From Cytospora piceicola (taxonomy: Eukaryota > Ascomycota > Sordariomycetes > Diaporthales > Cytosporaceae), in the NCBI GenBank assembly GCA_023375675.1, contig JALQBC010000045.1, forward strand, positions 1 to 64,000: a DNA stretch of 64,000 nucleotides, in the 5' to 3' direction. Shown piece after piece: positions 55,784 to 64,000 of this stretch (the first letter of the stretch is position 1; every line of letters starts with the position of its first letter). The translations under genes and the position numbers were made by a program. The notes under the pieces are model-generated. The model worked only from the letters and a program-made list of their open reading frames with translations, was not told the DNA's origin and did not search any database.

Positions 55784-56456
55784 ATGGGCAGATCCCAAAA
55801 GGCAGATCGTCTGTTCGGCCGGACACAAAACGGCCATGGAAAGGAGAAGAAGGGTCAAGCTCAGAAGGAGGAGAGAAGACGCACCAACAACAATAGCGAG
55901 GGAGGCTCGAAGCTGGCGGATGTTGTAGCCGCTCGTCGTAATGAGTGGGACTGTATGTTATGAACCGTCAGAAGCGAACTGCAACTGCCATTGTATGTTT
56001 AGACTGTGTGAGCTAATCATAAGTGTCTGGGGCCCATCATTAGATTCAGTATTCAGTGCTGGCGAGAATTATTCCGGGCAGGAAAATGCTGTTGGCCAAG
56101 CCCCTTCTGATTCTTCTTCTTCCGCCTTTGCTGTCCTCCCTACAGTGACGACGACGCCAGCGACCGAGACAGATCATGCGCAGCGCGCCGCTGAGATCGC
56201 GCACCTCCACAGTCACTACCAGCAAGACCCGACACGTGCCCGGCTTCTCGACATCTACAAGGCTCACATAACCGAGTTGACCGAGATGCAGGTCGAGCAG
56301 ATGAGAGAGGACGCGTCTGCGCAGAGAGAAACTTTACAGATACGGGCACAGACACAAGATCTGATGAAGTGGCACAGGGAGAGTGTTGGCTTCTTTGCGA
56401 AGGAGATTTCTAGGGACATTATCCTCGGTTTACAAGGTGGCCAACAAGGTGATTAG
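55784..56456 (+). CDS. Hypothetical two-exon protein, 191 aa
   Basis: Exon 1 55,784-55,952 and exon 2 56,050-56,456; 97-nt intron with donor GTATGT, branch GCTAATC and acceptor ATTCAG (an alternative acceptor at 56,043 also keeps the frame and adds two residues). Exon 1 is short and very basic (KEKKGQAQKEERRRTNNN) and ends in a folded-looking LADVVAARRNEWD. Exon 2 has a Ser/Thr/Pro linker and a long helical, Gln/Glu-rich C-terminus (LLDIYKAHITELTEMQVEQM) with predicted coiled coil. No catalytic motif. It could be a nuclear or structural protein. Convergent with the next minus-strand gene; 151 bp separate the stops. Confidence 0.6.
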
Positions 56457-56607
56457 GAGAGCGACGGAGACCAGGAGAGCATTGGACAATGCCGATGTAT
56501 ATGTTATTGCTCAAGTAGTCTGAGAGGACTCTCCCCCGATTTGAATATTGCCGGTTGAATATGCTTGAAAAGAAATACTTCTGAACGGATCTGCTTGAAT
56601 GAACCAC

Positions 56608-58968
56608 TCAGGCCATGACATCCCATGGGTCCATGACCAGCCCTGAAAGAGTATACCCACAGCGGCTCCCTGCAGCACTCAACTTCTCTATCCACTCTTG
56701 TGACACGTCCGGGAACAGTCCACCCGTGTTCCTCTTTGGCTGGCGGTACATGCTCTTCCGGGCCTGCTCATATACTCTTTGGTACGCCCCGGGGTCTCCT
56801 GGGGTTGCATGCAGTCTCTCGTGGGCCTGCCACCGCGATACCTCCATCTGCCACACCAGGTTGTCAAGGGCCTTTCGGGCGTCGCCCAGTCGCTGGTGCA
56901 ACGCCTCAGCCACTGAGAGGCTGGAGGAGGAGGAGGAGGAGGAGGAGGAAGAAGAAGAAGACGACGATGACGACGAGATATAATCACCAAAAAGGAACCG
57001 GTGTGCTGCTGCTGCTGCTGCTGCACTGTCGTCGGCCCGAAACAGAGCCGCTGCTCTTGGATCATCAAGCCTGGAGATCAGGCTTCCCACCCTCCCTATT
57101 AGTCGCCGTTGGGTCTCGGCCAGCACAGCGGTGCTCATCTCTATCTGATCCAGCTGCTGCACCAGCGCAGTCTGCCACGGGGCAGCCTCGCCAAGCTGCT
57201 TGATGAAGTCCCGCATGAGGCTCAGCACCTTTTCAGCCCTCCTCCTTTCAGGCTCAGATGAGGGGCCTTTGTCCTTGTCCTTGTCGTTGGCCTTGGTCTT
57301 GGTCGAGGAGTCGTCGCGGAAGAGCAATAGATCTTTGATGTCGACCCAGTCAGGCAGCCAGCCCCGGCCTACCGGTTGTGACCCCGTCACCTGCCAGATT
57401 CTCTCGGTCCTTGCCTCCGGTAGGGCGTATACAGCCGTGTCGGCCCCGGCCTTCCAGACCTCGAGGCGGAGCAAGAGCTCTGCGTCCAACGGCGTGATAG
57501 TGTCGTGAACCGAAAGGAGCTCAGCTACTATCTCCTGTGTCTGACGGACCTTGTATGGGGAAGCCGCCGTCATATTCAAAGTGTGATTGAAACCAAGGGC
57601 AAGGCTGCGGATGGATATGAGTAGTTGCCGCTGCCAGTCCAAGGACGACCTTGTAGTAGTAGTATCATCCTGACCATCACTCAGGGCCAACAGGGAGGTG
57701 ATGGTGGTAGGATTCAAGCGACCAAAGAGCCTATCGTCCCTGCTGTCCAAACCCTCCGCATGCCCCTCCCCCTCATCTTCTCCATTCTGCTCCCTTTTAA
57801 GCAGGTTTTGGATGATAGTGCCGCCGCCGCCGCCGCCACTACCGCCACCAAGGTACGTTGACAGGAAAGGCGCTGGCCAGCCAAGTCGGCGCAGAGAGCC
57901 TAACAGGCGGCCGTGGTCAGTCTTCGTCTTCCAGACTGTACCTCCTCCTCCTCCTCCCTGATCGTCGACCGAGGAGCGCCATATAGCCCGCCGCGCCTCA
58001 TGACAGAGGTGTTCAAGTTGCTGGATGCCAGGGCTAACAGCAGCAGAGGACGACTTCGACTCGGACTCGGAATCAACGTCCTCCTCGGGCTTGCTATACG
58101 GGTAGTTCGGATACCAATGGGAAAGTGCGAGGGAACAAGCATTGTCCCGCAGTTCCGCCAGATCATGAAGCATATCACACCGCCACCACTCGGGCGGCGG
58201 GCCTTGGGGATACGAGACGACGACGGCCGCTGGCTCGTCCCATGCTCGTCCTCCTTGGTCGCCACCACCGTCGATGAAGACATCGGGCGGGATCGCCAAA
58301 GGTGGAGTATGATGGGATGCCGACATGGAAAGCATTGACTGGATCACGGTGGCCCAGAGGACCGTCGTATCCAGGACACCGAGGACCAGTTGTAGGATAC
58401 CGGCGCTGGAGTCAGCCTCGTCTAGCCGTCGTCCGGGCCCAGACGACGGGTTCGACCGGTAGTACTTGTCCCCTGGGCTGGTAACACTAGTAGTAGTCCT
58501 ACTACTACTACTACTACCTCTAGTCATCAACGTCGTGATGTTAGGGTACCAACGAAGTGTCAGTACAGCCATGATGGTCAGAAGTAAGGCATAGGATAAC
58601 AACAGCCGATGTGGAGCACGAAGCCACGAGGTGGCAAGACGAGCCGCAGCCCCGTTGCCATCGTCGTTATCATCATCAGCGTCACCGTCCACATAGACAG
58701 GTGGTAATACCAAAACCCTCCGCGGCGGAGAGCGTGGCTGTCGAAGGGCCTGGGCCGGGACCGGACCATTGTTGAGGGCAGCGAGGTCAACAGGCTGTGG
58801 CATGTCGACGTCGACATCGACATCTACGTCGATGATGCGCGGGCCCGGTTGACCGAGTGCTGGGTACGGAGACGGGATCCACAAGTCCAACCCTGCATGA
58901 TTGCCTCGCTGTGGCGGGACAAAGACAGTAACCCGGCGCGAGGCTTGGTTTTGTGCTCGTGGCGGCAT
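56608..58968 (-). CDS. Hypothetical membrane-anchored protein, 786 aa
   Basis: Single exon from the ATG at 58,968 (MPPRAQNQASRRV). The frame is open further upstream to 59,325, but that part overlaps promoter-like CT-rich sequence. Residues 46-56 are an Asp-Val repeat. A membrane segment is at about 121-140 (RLLLSYALLLTIMAVLTLRW) and a second hydrophobic stretch at about 180-205. A glycine- and serine-rich middle follows. The C-terminal third is helical, with an 18-residue serine run from a TCC repeat (56,925-56,985 region). No enzyme motif recognised. One membrane pass with a large soluble domain is the simplest topology. Divergent from the 212-aa membrane protein gene (727 bp between starts). 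Confidence 0.65.
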   Translation of the reverse strand: MPPRAQNQASRRVTVFVPPQRGNHAGLDLWIPSPYPALGQPGPRIIDVDVDVDVDMPQPVDLAALNNGPVPAQALRQPRSPPRRVLVLPPVYVDGDADDDNDDGNGAAARLATSWLRAPHRLLLSYALLLTIMAVLTLRWYPNITTLMTRGSSSSSRTTTSVTSPGDKYYRSNPSSGPGRRLDEADSSAGILQLVLGVLDTTVLWATVIQSMLSMSASHHTPPLAIPPDVFIDGGGDQGGRAWDEPAAVVVSYPQGPPPEWWRCDMLHDLAELRDNACSLALSHWYPNYPYSKPEEDVDSESESKSSSAAVSPGIQQLEHLCHEARRAIWRSSVDDQGGGGGGTVWKTKTDHGRLLGSLRRLGWPAPFLSTYLGGGSGGGGGGTIIQNLLKREQNGEDEGEGHAEGLDSRDDRLFGRLNPTTITSLLALSDGQDDTTTTRSSLDWQRQLLISIRSLALGFNHTLNMTAASPYKVRQTQEIVAELLSVHDTITPLDAELLLRLEVWKAGADTAVYALPEARTERIWQVTGSQPVGRGWLPDWVDIKDLLLFRDDSSTKTKANDKDKDKGPSSEPERRRAEKVLSLMRDFIKQLGEAAPWQTALVQQLDQIEMSTAVLAETQRRLIGRVGSLISRLDDPRAAALFRADDSAAAAAAAHRFLFGDYISSSSSSSSSSSSSSSSSSSLSVAEALHQRLGDARKALDNLVWQMEVSRWQAHERLHATPGDPGAYQRVYEQARKSMYRQPKRNTGGLFPDVSQEWIEKLSAAGSRCGYTLSGLVMDPWDVMA

Positions 58969-59695
58969 GTTGTTTGTTGTTGGTTTTGTTTTGTGGGTGG
59001 GTGATGATACATATATGAGTATAACTTGGAATGGGTGGAGAGGGGAAGGGAAATGAAAGAGAAAAGAAGGGTCAGCAGAGACTCGATAGATACAGAATGA
59101 ACAATCGACTTGTTGAGCAGCTGTAGGAGCAGTCAGTCTGCAAGTGAAAGTTAGAGTGAGAGTGAGAGAGAGTGAGAGATGATAGCTAGTTTGAGGTCCT
59201 CGTCTTTCAGCAGGACATATACATGTATAATCAAGGAGAGAGAGGGAGAAGTTCTTTTCCACTTTTGTTTTCCCCTTTCCATTTCTGCCCCTTTTACTTT
59301 CCAGTTTGCCCTCTGCTGCGTCCATGATCGAATCGAAACTACATACTACTAACTAAATGCGGTAATATAAAACAACAGAGGATTTTTGTTGTTGTTTTCT
59401 CTTGTGAACAAAGAACCACTTGACCGTTTGCAGAATCATAATAATTCGGTCCGTTTGCTCATCAACAATGCAACACCAAACAACAACAAGAAGATTCTTT
59501 TTTTTTTGCACCTTCTCGTCTGCAGGAAAAATGATGGAATGATATGCATCTTTCAAGCTACGTTTCTCATATTACCGTTTTTCGGTTTCCCCAGAGCCAT
59601 ATCCCATATTCCAACCGCAGCATCTTACTCATCCTTCCTTTGGGTATCATTTCCTCCGATAATTCCTGAAGACAGGCACAGGAACCGGAGTCGAT
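58969..59695. promoter_or_regulatory. Divergent intergenic region
   Basis: It separates two divergently oriented membrane-protein genes. It contains a GA/GT-rich block (59,140-59,190, CT-rich on the minus strand), TATATAC at 59,216 and a T run (59,497-59,508). Shared regulation is plausible but not shown. Confidence 0.4.
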
Positions 59696-60334
59696 ATGGG
59701 TTCGAGAGGAAGAACAAGGGGAATAATAAGAGCAGGACCTCGTCCTCACCAGCGTCGAAGCCGTCGTCTGAACCCGAATTTCACACCGAGCACACCGAGT
59801 CCAAGAGGTAACGGTCCAGATGAGAATGACCGCGATGACAATAACGACAATGAAGACAGCAACAACACCAAGGACGACATCAACGATGTTGATTTGGACA
59901 GCAGGGACTCGAACGCAGCATATACAGCAGGCAAACAGCTCGGAACTGAAGCTGAAGCTGATCCTGATCCTGAACATGAAGCCCCATACGCCATCATTCA
60001 TGTCCCAATCCGTATTCGACGACGGAAAAAGACAACACAGATATCTCATTTGCGGCTCTGGGCTCGGAGACAGGGGCAGGGAATGCGCCGTCTCCCTCCT
60101 CCTCTTGTTTACGGGCTATCAATCGCTGGGAGCATGGCCTTAGGGTGGACAGCGGCTAGGATCAGAGGCTCTACCTTCTTCTTGTCTGGGCTCGGGGTTG
60201 GCCTTGTGGTTGGAAGTCTGGTTCATGGGCCGAGGAAGATCAGGTCAAGGCGGCGAGGGGGGGAGGAGGATGACGACGATACCTCTGAATACCAGACACA
60301 ATGGCAGACCATCAGAGTTTGGGGTGTTGAGTAG
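59696..60334 (+). CDS. Hypothetical small membrane protein, 212 aa
   Basis: Single exon, ATG at 59,696 (MGSRGRTRGI). The N-terminus is Arg-rich, then an Asp/Asn-rich acidic repeat region (about 40-70), then a basic stretch (IRIRRRKKTT). Two adjacent hydrophobic segments at about 135-155 (LVYGLSIAGSMALGWTAA) and 160-180 (FFLSGLGVGLVVGSLVHG) are Gly-rich and could form a membrane hairpin. A basic then acidic tail follows (RKIRSRRRGGEEDDDD). No family recognised. The Gly-rich hairpin recalls small organelle membrane proteins, but this is only a resemblance. Confidence 0.6.
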   Translation: MGSRGRTRGIIRAGPRPHQRRSRRLNPNFTPSTPSPRGNGPDENDRDDNNDNEDSNNTKDDINDVDLDSRDSNAAYTAGKQLGTEAEADPDPEHEAPYAIIHVPIRIRRRKKTTQISHLRLWARRQGQGMRRLPPPLVYGLSIAGSMALGWTAARIRGSTFFLSGLGVGLVVGSLVHGPRKIRSRRRGGEEDDDDTSEYQTQWQTIRVWGVE

Positions 60335-60824
60335 GGGGAAGAAGAGCAGTAAAAAGAAGAACAGGAGGAGGGGAGAGACATCAAGGGTTCCAAGGTTGTA
60401 TGTGCGTGGGCAAGACTGTCGAGGCATGTCGAGGCTCGAAACACAAGTTGACAATTGCAAATAAACCACAACAAGTTGCAAAAGAACCTGAGACGTCACA
60501 AGATGTTTGTCAGCCTCGGATGTTCTTTCATTTGGTGTTTCCGCACAATAAACTGGCCTCAGAGATGCCTCGGCAGCCCCGACTTCAACCTTGAATGAAT
60601 GAAGCTCTCGTTGGTTTGGGACTTGATCGATTGACTGGGTGGTTCACTATTATATTATACTCTATGTCAGGACCTGACTCCCGTCTTGCTCTTTCTTTTC
60701 TTCCTACAGCATTGGTGTCTTGACATGAATTTGGATTGTATTGCTTTGCATTCAGTGCTATCATCTCGCAACTCCTTTCCAATCAGCCACCCAGTCACTA
60801 CACCCACTTGGCCAAACACGCACT

Positions 60825-61948
60825 ATGGCGGTGAGTAGTTCATGTGCAACACCAAACAATTGCCCACCTACATAACCTGATTGCATTTCTTACACACACT
60901 CATTCACTAGATCACTCGGGCAGAGCTTGACGCCCAAAAGGCCGAGGTCACCCGTGTCACAAAAGACAACATACGTCTCGATGCGGAACTCCGGCACGAG
61001 ATGGCCAACCGCCAAAAGGACCAGAAACTCTTCTTCTTTGGCATGGTCATCACGGCTGTCCTGTGCTTGGTCTTGGGGCGTTACGTATTTCAGCCACCAC
61101 AGCAGCAGCAGCAGCAGCAGTACACACCCGTCACGACCGCTCCGGAGATGCCGACATACTTGAACGGGGCTTCAGAGACAGAGGAGGACGTCTCCGATGA
61201 GTGGAGTTTGTGCCCCCCTACCTTGCCTGATGCGACCCCGACCTGTGACCTGACCTGACCTGACCTGAGACCTGACCTGAGTTCTGACTGCCCATACCTC
61301 CGAACAGAGCTGACCAACAAGATCTGCGAACTGCAGACCGAGATCGCCTCTCTTGATAGACACCAACCACCCCTTACCTTCTACGAGCTCACCTGTGTTG
61401 CTACTCTCCCCCTTCCAGCCGACAACGAAAAGGCAAAGGCTATGATCTTGGACTCATTCAACACGTGCCCCGCATTCCAAGCCATCCGCGACGCAGCTGG
61501 AGGAGGCCTACAGGGACTGGGGCGACAGGGCCAGGGACAGGAACCGGGATCCGGACTGGGAGACCACGACGAAAACAAAAGGAACAGTGAAGGAGGTGCG
61601 AGCGCGGGAGGCTGGAGCCTACCGGGGATCTCACCGGCTCTCAAGCACAGGACACAGCTGGCCATCAAGGTGGTCCACTGCCTGATCGACGTGCGCTGCC
61701 GGGCCGAGTACGAGGCTGGGTTCCTGCTGCGGCTGAAAGGGGACCGGGCCTGGGAGAGGGTGAAGAAGGGGATCAGGCAGAGGATAGGGGCGGATGATGG
61801 GGCGGGGAAGAGAAGGAAAGACGAAGGGGCATTCGCGAGGGGTGTGTGGGTTCAGGGGGTGTGTGCCGACATCACGAACATGAAGATGAAGCAGCAGCAG
61901 CAGCAGCAGCAGCAGAAGAAGAGCAACAGCGGGCGAGAGGAGAAGTGA
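60825..61948 (+). CDS. Membrane-anchored protein gene, disrupted
   Basis: Exon 1 is only ATGGCG (60,825-60,830). Intron 60,831-60,910 (GTGAGT..CACTAG). Exon 2 opens at 60,911. The N-terminal 40 residues are charged coiled coil, then a membrane segment at 41-61 (KLFFFGMVITAVLCLVLGRY), then poly-Gln. The frame stops at a TGA (61,256-61,258) inside a CCTGA repeat, giving 117 residues. Downstream the same frame continues with clear coding (LTNKICELQTEIASL; AMILDSFNTCPAFQAIRDA; TQLAIKVVHCLIDVRCRAEY) to TGA at 61,946. Either an intron removes the repeat (for example GTTTGT at about 61,207 to GAACAG at 61,308, which keeps the frame) or the gene is broken. Between 61,494 and 61,635 the coding signal is in the +1 frame (LEEAYRDWGDRARDRNRDPD). 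Function unknown. Confidence 0.5.
61246..61281. repeat. CCTGA pentamer repeat
   Basis: Six CCTGA-type units with one GAGA interruption lie within the reading frame of the membrane-protein gene and contain its in-frame TGA. Confidence 0.9.
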
Positions 61949-62039
61949 GAGTAGTCGACAGGTCGTGCGTGACACGGGCTTGACAAATGTACTTGCTCAT
62001 CAAGCCTGTAATGATGTTGTTTGGCAACATACACTTTCA

Positions 62040-63572
62040 TCAAGCCCATCGACTTTGCATCAAGCCGCGCTCTTCCCCATTACTGCCAATACTTCTCCCG
62101 TTGTTTTTGCCTTGTTCTCCGATATGAGTGCGAGTCTCAGAGCTCATCTTTCCCTTGCCCTCGTCGTTGTTATTGACCGGGCCGGTGATGTTGTCGGCGG
62201 CAGTCTGTCGATGGTGAGGAGGATGATGTTGATGACGCTGACGATGAAGCTGAGAGCTGGTAATTGTGTCAGCAGCGTCGGACAGCTGGCGTTCTTTGGT
62301 GGACAGAGAAGAAGCGCCTAAGGCCTTCGCGAGGCTGCGGACAATATCACCACCGTCGTGAATTGTTCGCTTTGGTGTTGAAGTTGGTGATGAGGACGAA
62401 GATGAGGACATGGAGGAAGGTGATGATGGCTGCCGCGGTGGCGGTGTCGAAAGCAGGCCGAGTTTGGCGATGATGGTAGCAGGGAGGGGAGGTGGTGCAC
62501 ACGATATCGATATAGCCTGCTTCTTTTTTTCTTGTTCGTAATAATCGAAACCACTGGACATGGCTTTGGTCTTGGTCTTGGTCTTGGTCTGCTGGGCAGA
62601 GGTAGGAGGAAGAGGGAGAGGGAGAGGAAAAGAAGGCGGGCCACACGCAGTCGTCGTCGTCGTCGTCTTTGGTGGGTTTGACTCGGTGGTGACGGCGGCG
62701 CGGATAGTGGTGATCGCAGTCATCTTGTTCTTCTTCGTGTTCTCCTCCTTCCCCTTGCCATCGTCATAATCATCATCATCCCCCTCCTTTTCCCTCCTCA
62801 TCGACCTTAACCACTCCATAGCGCCCTCGACTCCTCCTCTTGCTACCCACTCTCTCACCTCCCTCCCGTTCAGGCTCAACCTCCCATTATCATTATTTTT
62901 CATGCTGCTGCTGCCGCCGCCGCTGCTCCTGCTGTCCATGCTCCTCACCACCACCAGCCCCTTGGCAGTGGCCATTTTCCATACAGTCGGGACGAGCTCT
63001 TGGAACTTGGGCCAGAACACGCGCTCGAACAAGTCTCCGTGTCCCTCGAGATTGGCCAGCCTTCGTAACTCTCGCACTTGTGACTCGTCAAGGCGGGGAA
63101 GGGGAGGAGGTAGGAACCGAGACCGAGACCGAGATCGAGACGGTGCTGGCAGCGATGGTGATAGTGACGGTGATTTAGATGTTGGTGTTGATGGTGATTG
63201 TGACGAGTGGTGGTGGTGATTGTCGTCGTCGTCATTGAGGAGCAGCAGCAACAGGAAGTGCAGGACTACAGCGCGAGTGCCCAGGTCCCAGCGGATGCCG
63301 ATGCGACTGGAAGAGCGCGAGTTGACGAGGCGCGTGTAGTAGGATCTTGTTTCTATGCCGCAGATGAGCTATAGGTTCGTTAATTGGATCATCAGCGCCA
63401 TGGTGACAGCCAGTCCATGTTAACCACAGAGCAGAGCAGAGCAGAGGAAACGACAGGAGAAGATGACAATGTGAGGAGAGAGAAGACAAGAGGATAGACA
63501 AACCGAGGCGCTGTTCCATCTGAACGAGTCGTCACGCGTGGAAATATTGCTGGGCAGCGAGGTAAAGGCCAT
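62040..63572 (-). CDS. Hypothetical two-exon protein, 465 aa
   Basis: Exon 1 63,572-63,504 (23 codons, MAFTSLPSNISTRDDSF...) and exon 2 63,368-62,040. The 135-nt intron has donor GTTTGT, branch-like TTAAC and acceptor TATAG; phase 0. The first approximately 65 residues of the joined protein look folded (ETRSYYTRLVNSRSSSRIGI; DLGTRAVVLHFLLLLL). A His/Asp tract, Ser/Pro-rich and RSRSRSR region follow, then a second ordered region (LDESQVRELRRLANLEGHGD; LFERVFWPKFQELVPTVWKM; REVREWVARGGVEGAMEWLR) and a long low-complexity tail with KTKTKTK and poly-Ser. No domain recognised. It converges on the disrupted membrane-protein gene with 91 bp between stops. Confidence 0.6.
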
Positions 63573-64000
63573 GATATGAATTAAGCGTGCATTTGACTGA
63601 CGACGACTCCTCGACACACGATACGACACCTGCTTGGGTCTGATTGAAGGCAGGGAGAGGACAAAATGAGGAAGAAAAGACAGAAGGGAGACGGAGACCG
63701 CAACGGAGACGGAGATGCAGACGAAGCACGTGCGTGGGAAAGCAAACGGTGGTAAATGTCATTAATACGGCACGAAGAGTATCAGTACACTGTTAGTACC
63801 GTTTCAAGAACGTGCAGTGAAGCAAGTACCTCCGCTATACTGAAGCGCAGACCTTAATAGCATTAAAGCTTGTAGTGATGGGCAGCACTGGCAGCCTAGC
63901 GTAAGGTGGGTTTATAGGGTGTGCTACAGGGACGGGTCCACTATAGAGCAACCTTGGACCTTGTAATCTTTCTGTGTAAGTCCCGGGACCCGCCTGTGTA
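63573..64000. other. Upstream region of the last gene
   Basis: Contains a purine-rich stretch with repeated GGAGAC/GACCG words (63,685-63,725), which is CT-rich on the coding (minus) strand, as usual for fungal promoters. Nothing else is recognised up to the window end. Confidence 0.4.

Noticed and set aside
62264..63219. Several + strand frames of 70-110 codons
   Set aside because: Antisense shadows of the 465-aa two-exon gene.

Overview
The window looks like nuclear DNA of a filamentous ascomycete (Pezizomycotina, most like a Sordariomycete). Genes have short introns of about 55-390 nt with GTAAGT/GTATGT/GTACGT-type donors, CTAAC/CTGAC branch sites and YAG acceptors. Leaders are CAA- or CT-rich, ACCTAGGT palindromes occur, and a long AT-rich block shows repeat-induced point mutation (RIP: CpA to TpA on both strands).

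Bases 1 to about 22,560 are an AT-rich isochore made of dead, nested LTR retrotransposons. Bases 1-9,595 hold a heavily mutated Ty3/gypsy-type element on the + strand: 0.7-0.8 kb direct repeats at both ends, Gag zinc knuckle at 2,378-2,419, reverse transcriptase at about 6,890-7,215, integrase at about 8,450-8,640. A short LTR-pair element (4,056-6,316) interrupts it, and one of that element's LTRs is itself split by a 540-bp hAT-like terminal-inverted-repeat element with an 8-bp target duplication. Bases 9,660-21,092 hold a second gypsy family as a chain of partial and full units sharing 205-bp LTRs (12,988, 19,873, 20,887). Bases 21,093-22,565 are a transition zone. At the border lie a solo LTR with a perfect 5-bp target duplication (22,571-22,731) and an 18-bp tandem array.

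Bases 22,600-33,000 are GC-balanced but gene-poor: short decayed exons, weak ORFs and minus-strand copies of a dispersed repeat of about 150-400 bp. The same repeat recurs on the + strand at 37.9-40.3 kb, so inverted arrays bracket a two-gene island: an F-box/ankyrin protein (33,364-34,752) and an AT-hook protein (35,278-37,024). A 733-residue SET-domain protein with a non-canonical active site follows on the minus strand (41,891-44,092). Bases 44.4-47.6 kb contain decayed genes.

Bases 47,796-63,572 carry a run of hypothetical, low-complexity-rich genes: a two-exon basic protein, two overlapping small ORFs, a 484-aa single-exon protein, several small spliced genes, a 786-aa protein with a membrane segment, a 212-aa membrane protein, a membrane-anchored protein disrupted by a CCTGA microsatellite and a frame switch, and a 465-aa spliced protein. 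No housekeeping gene was recognised, so this looks like accessory, heterochromatin-flanked chromosome. Recognisable themes are chromatin (SET, AT-hook) and ubiquitin targeting (F-box). That these act together is only an inference from proximity. Exon boundaries are read by eye without transcript support.
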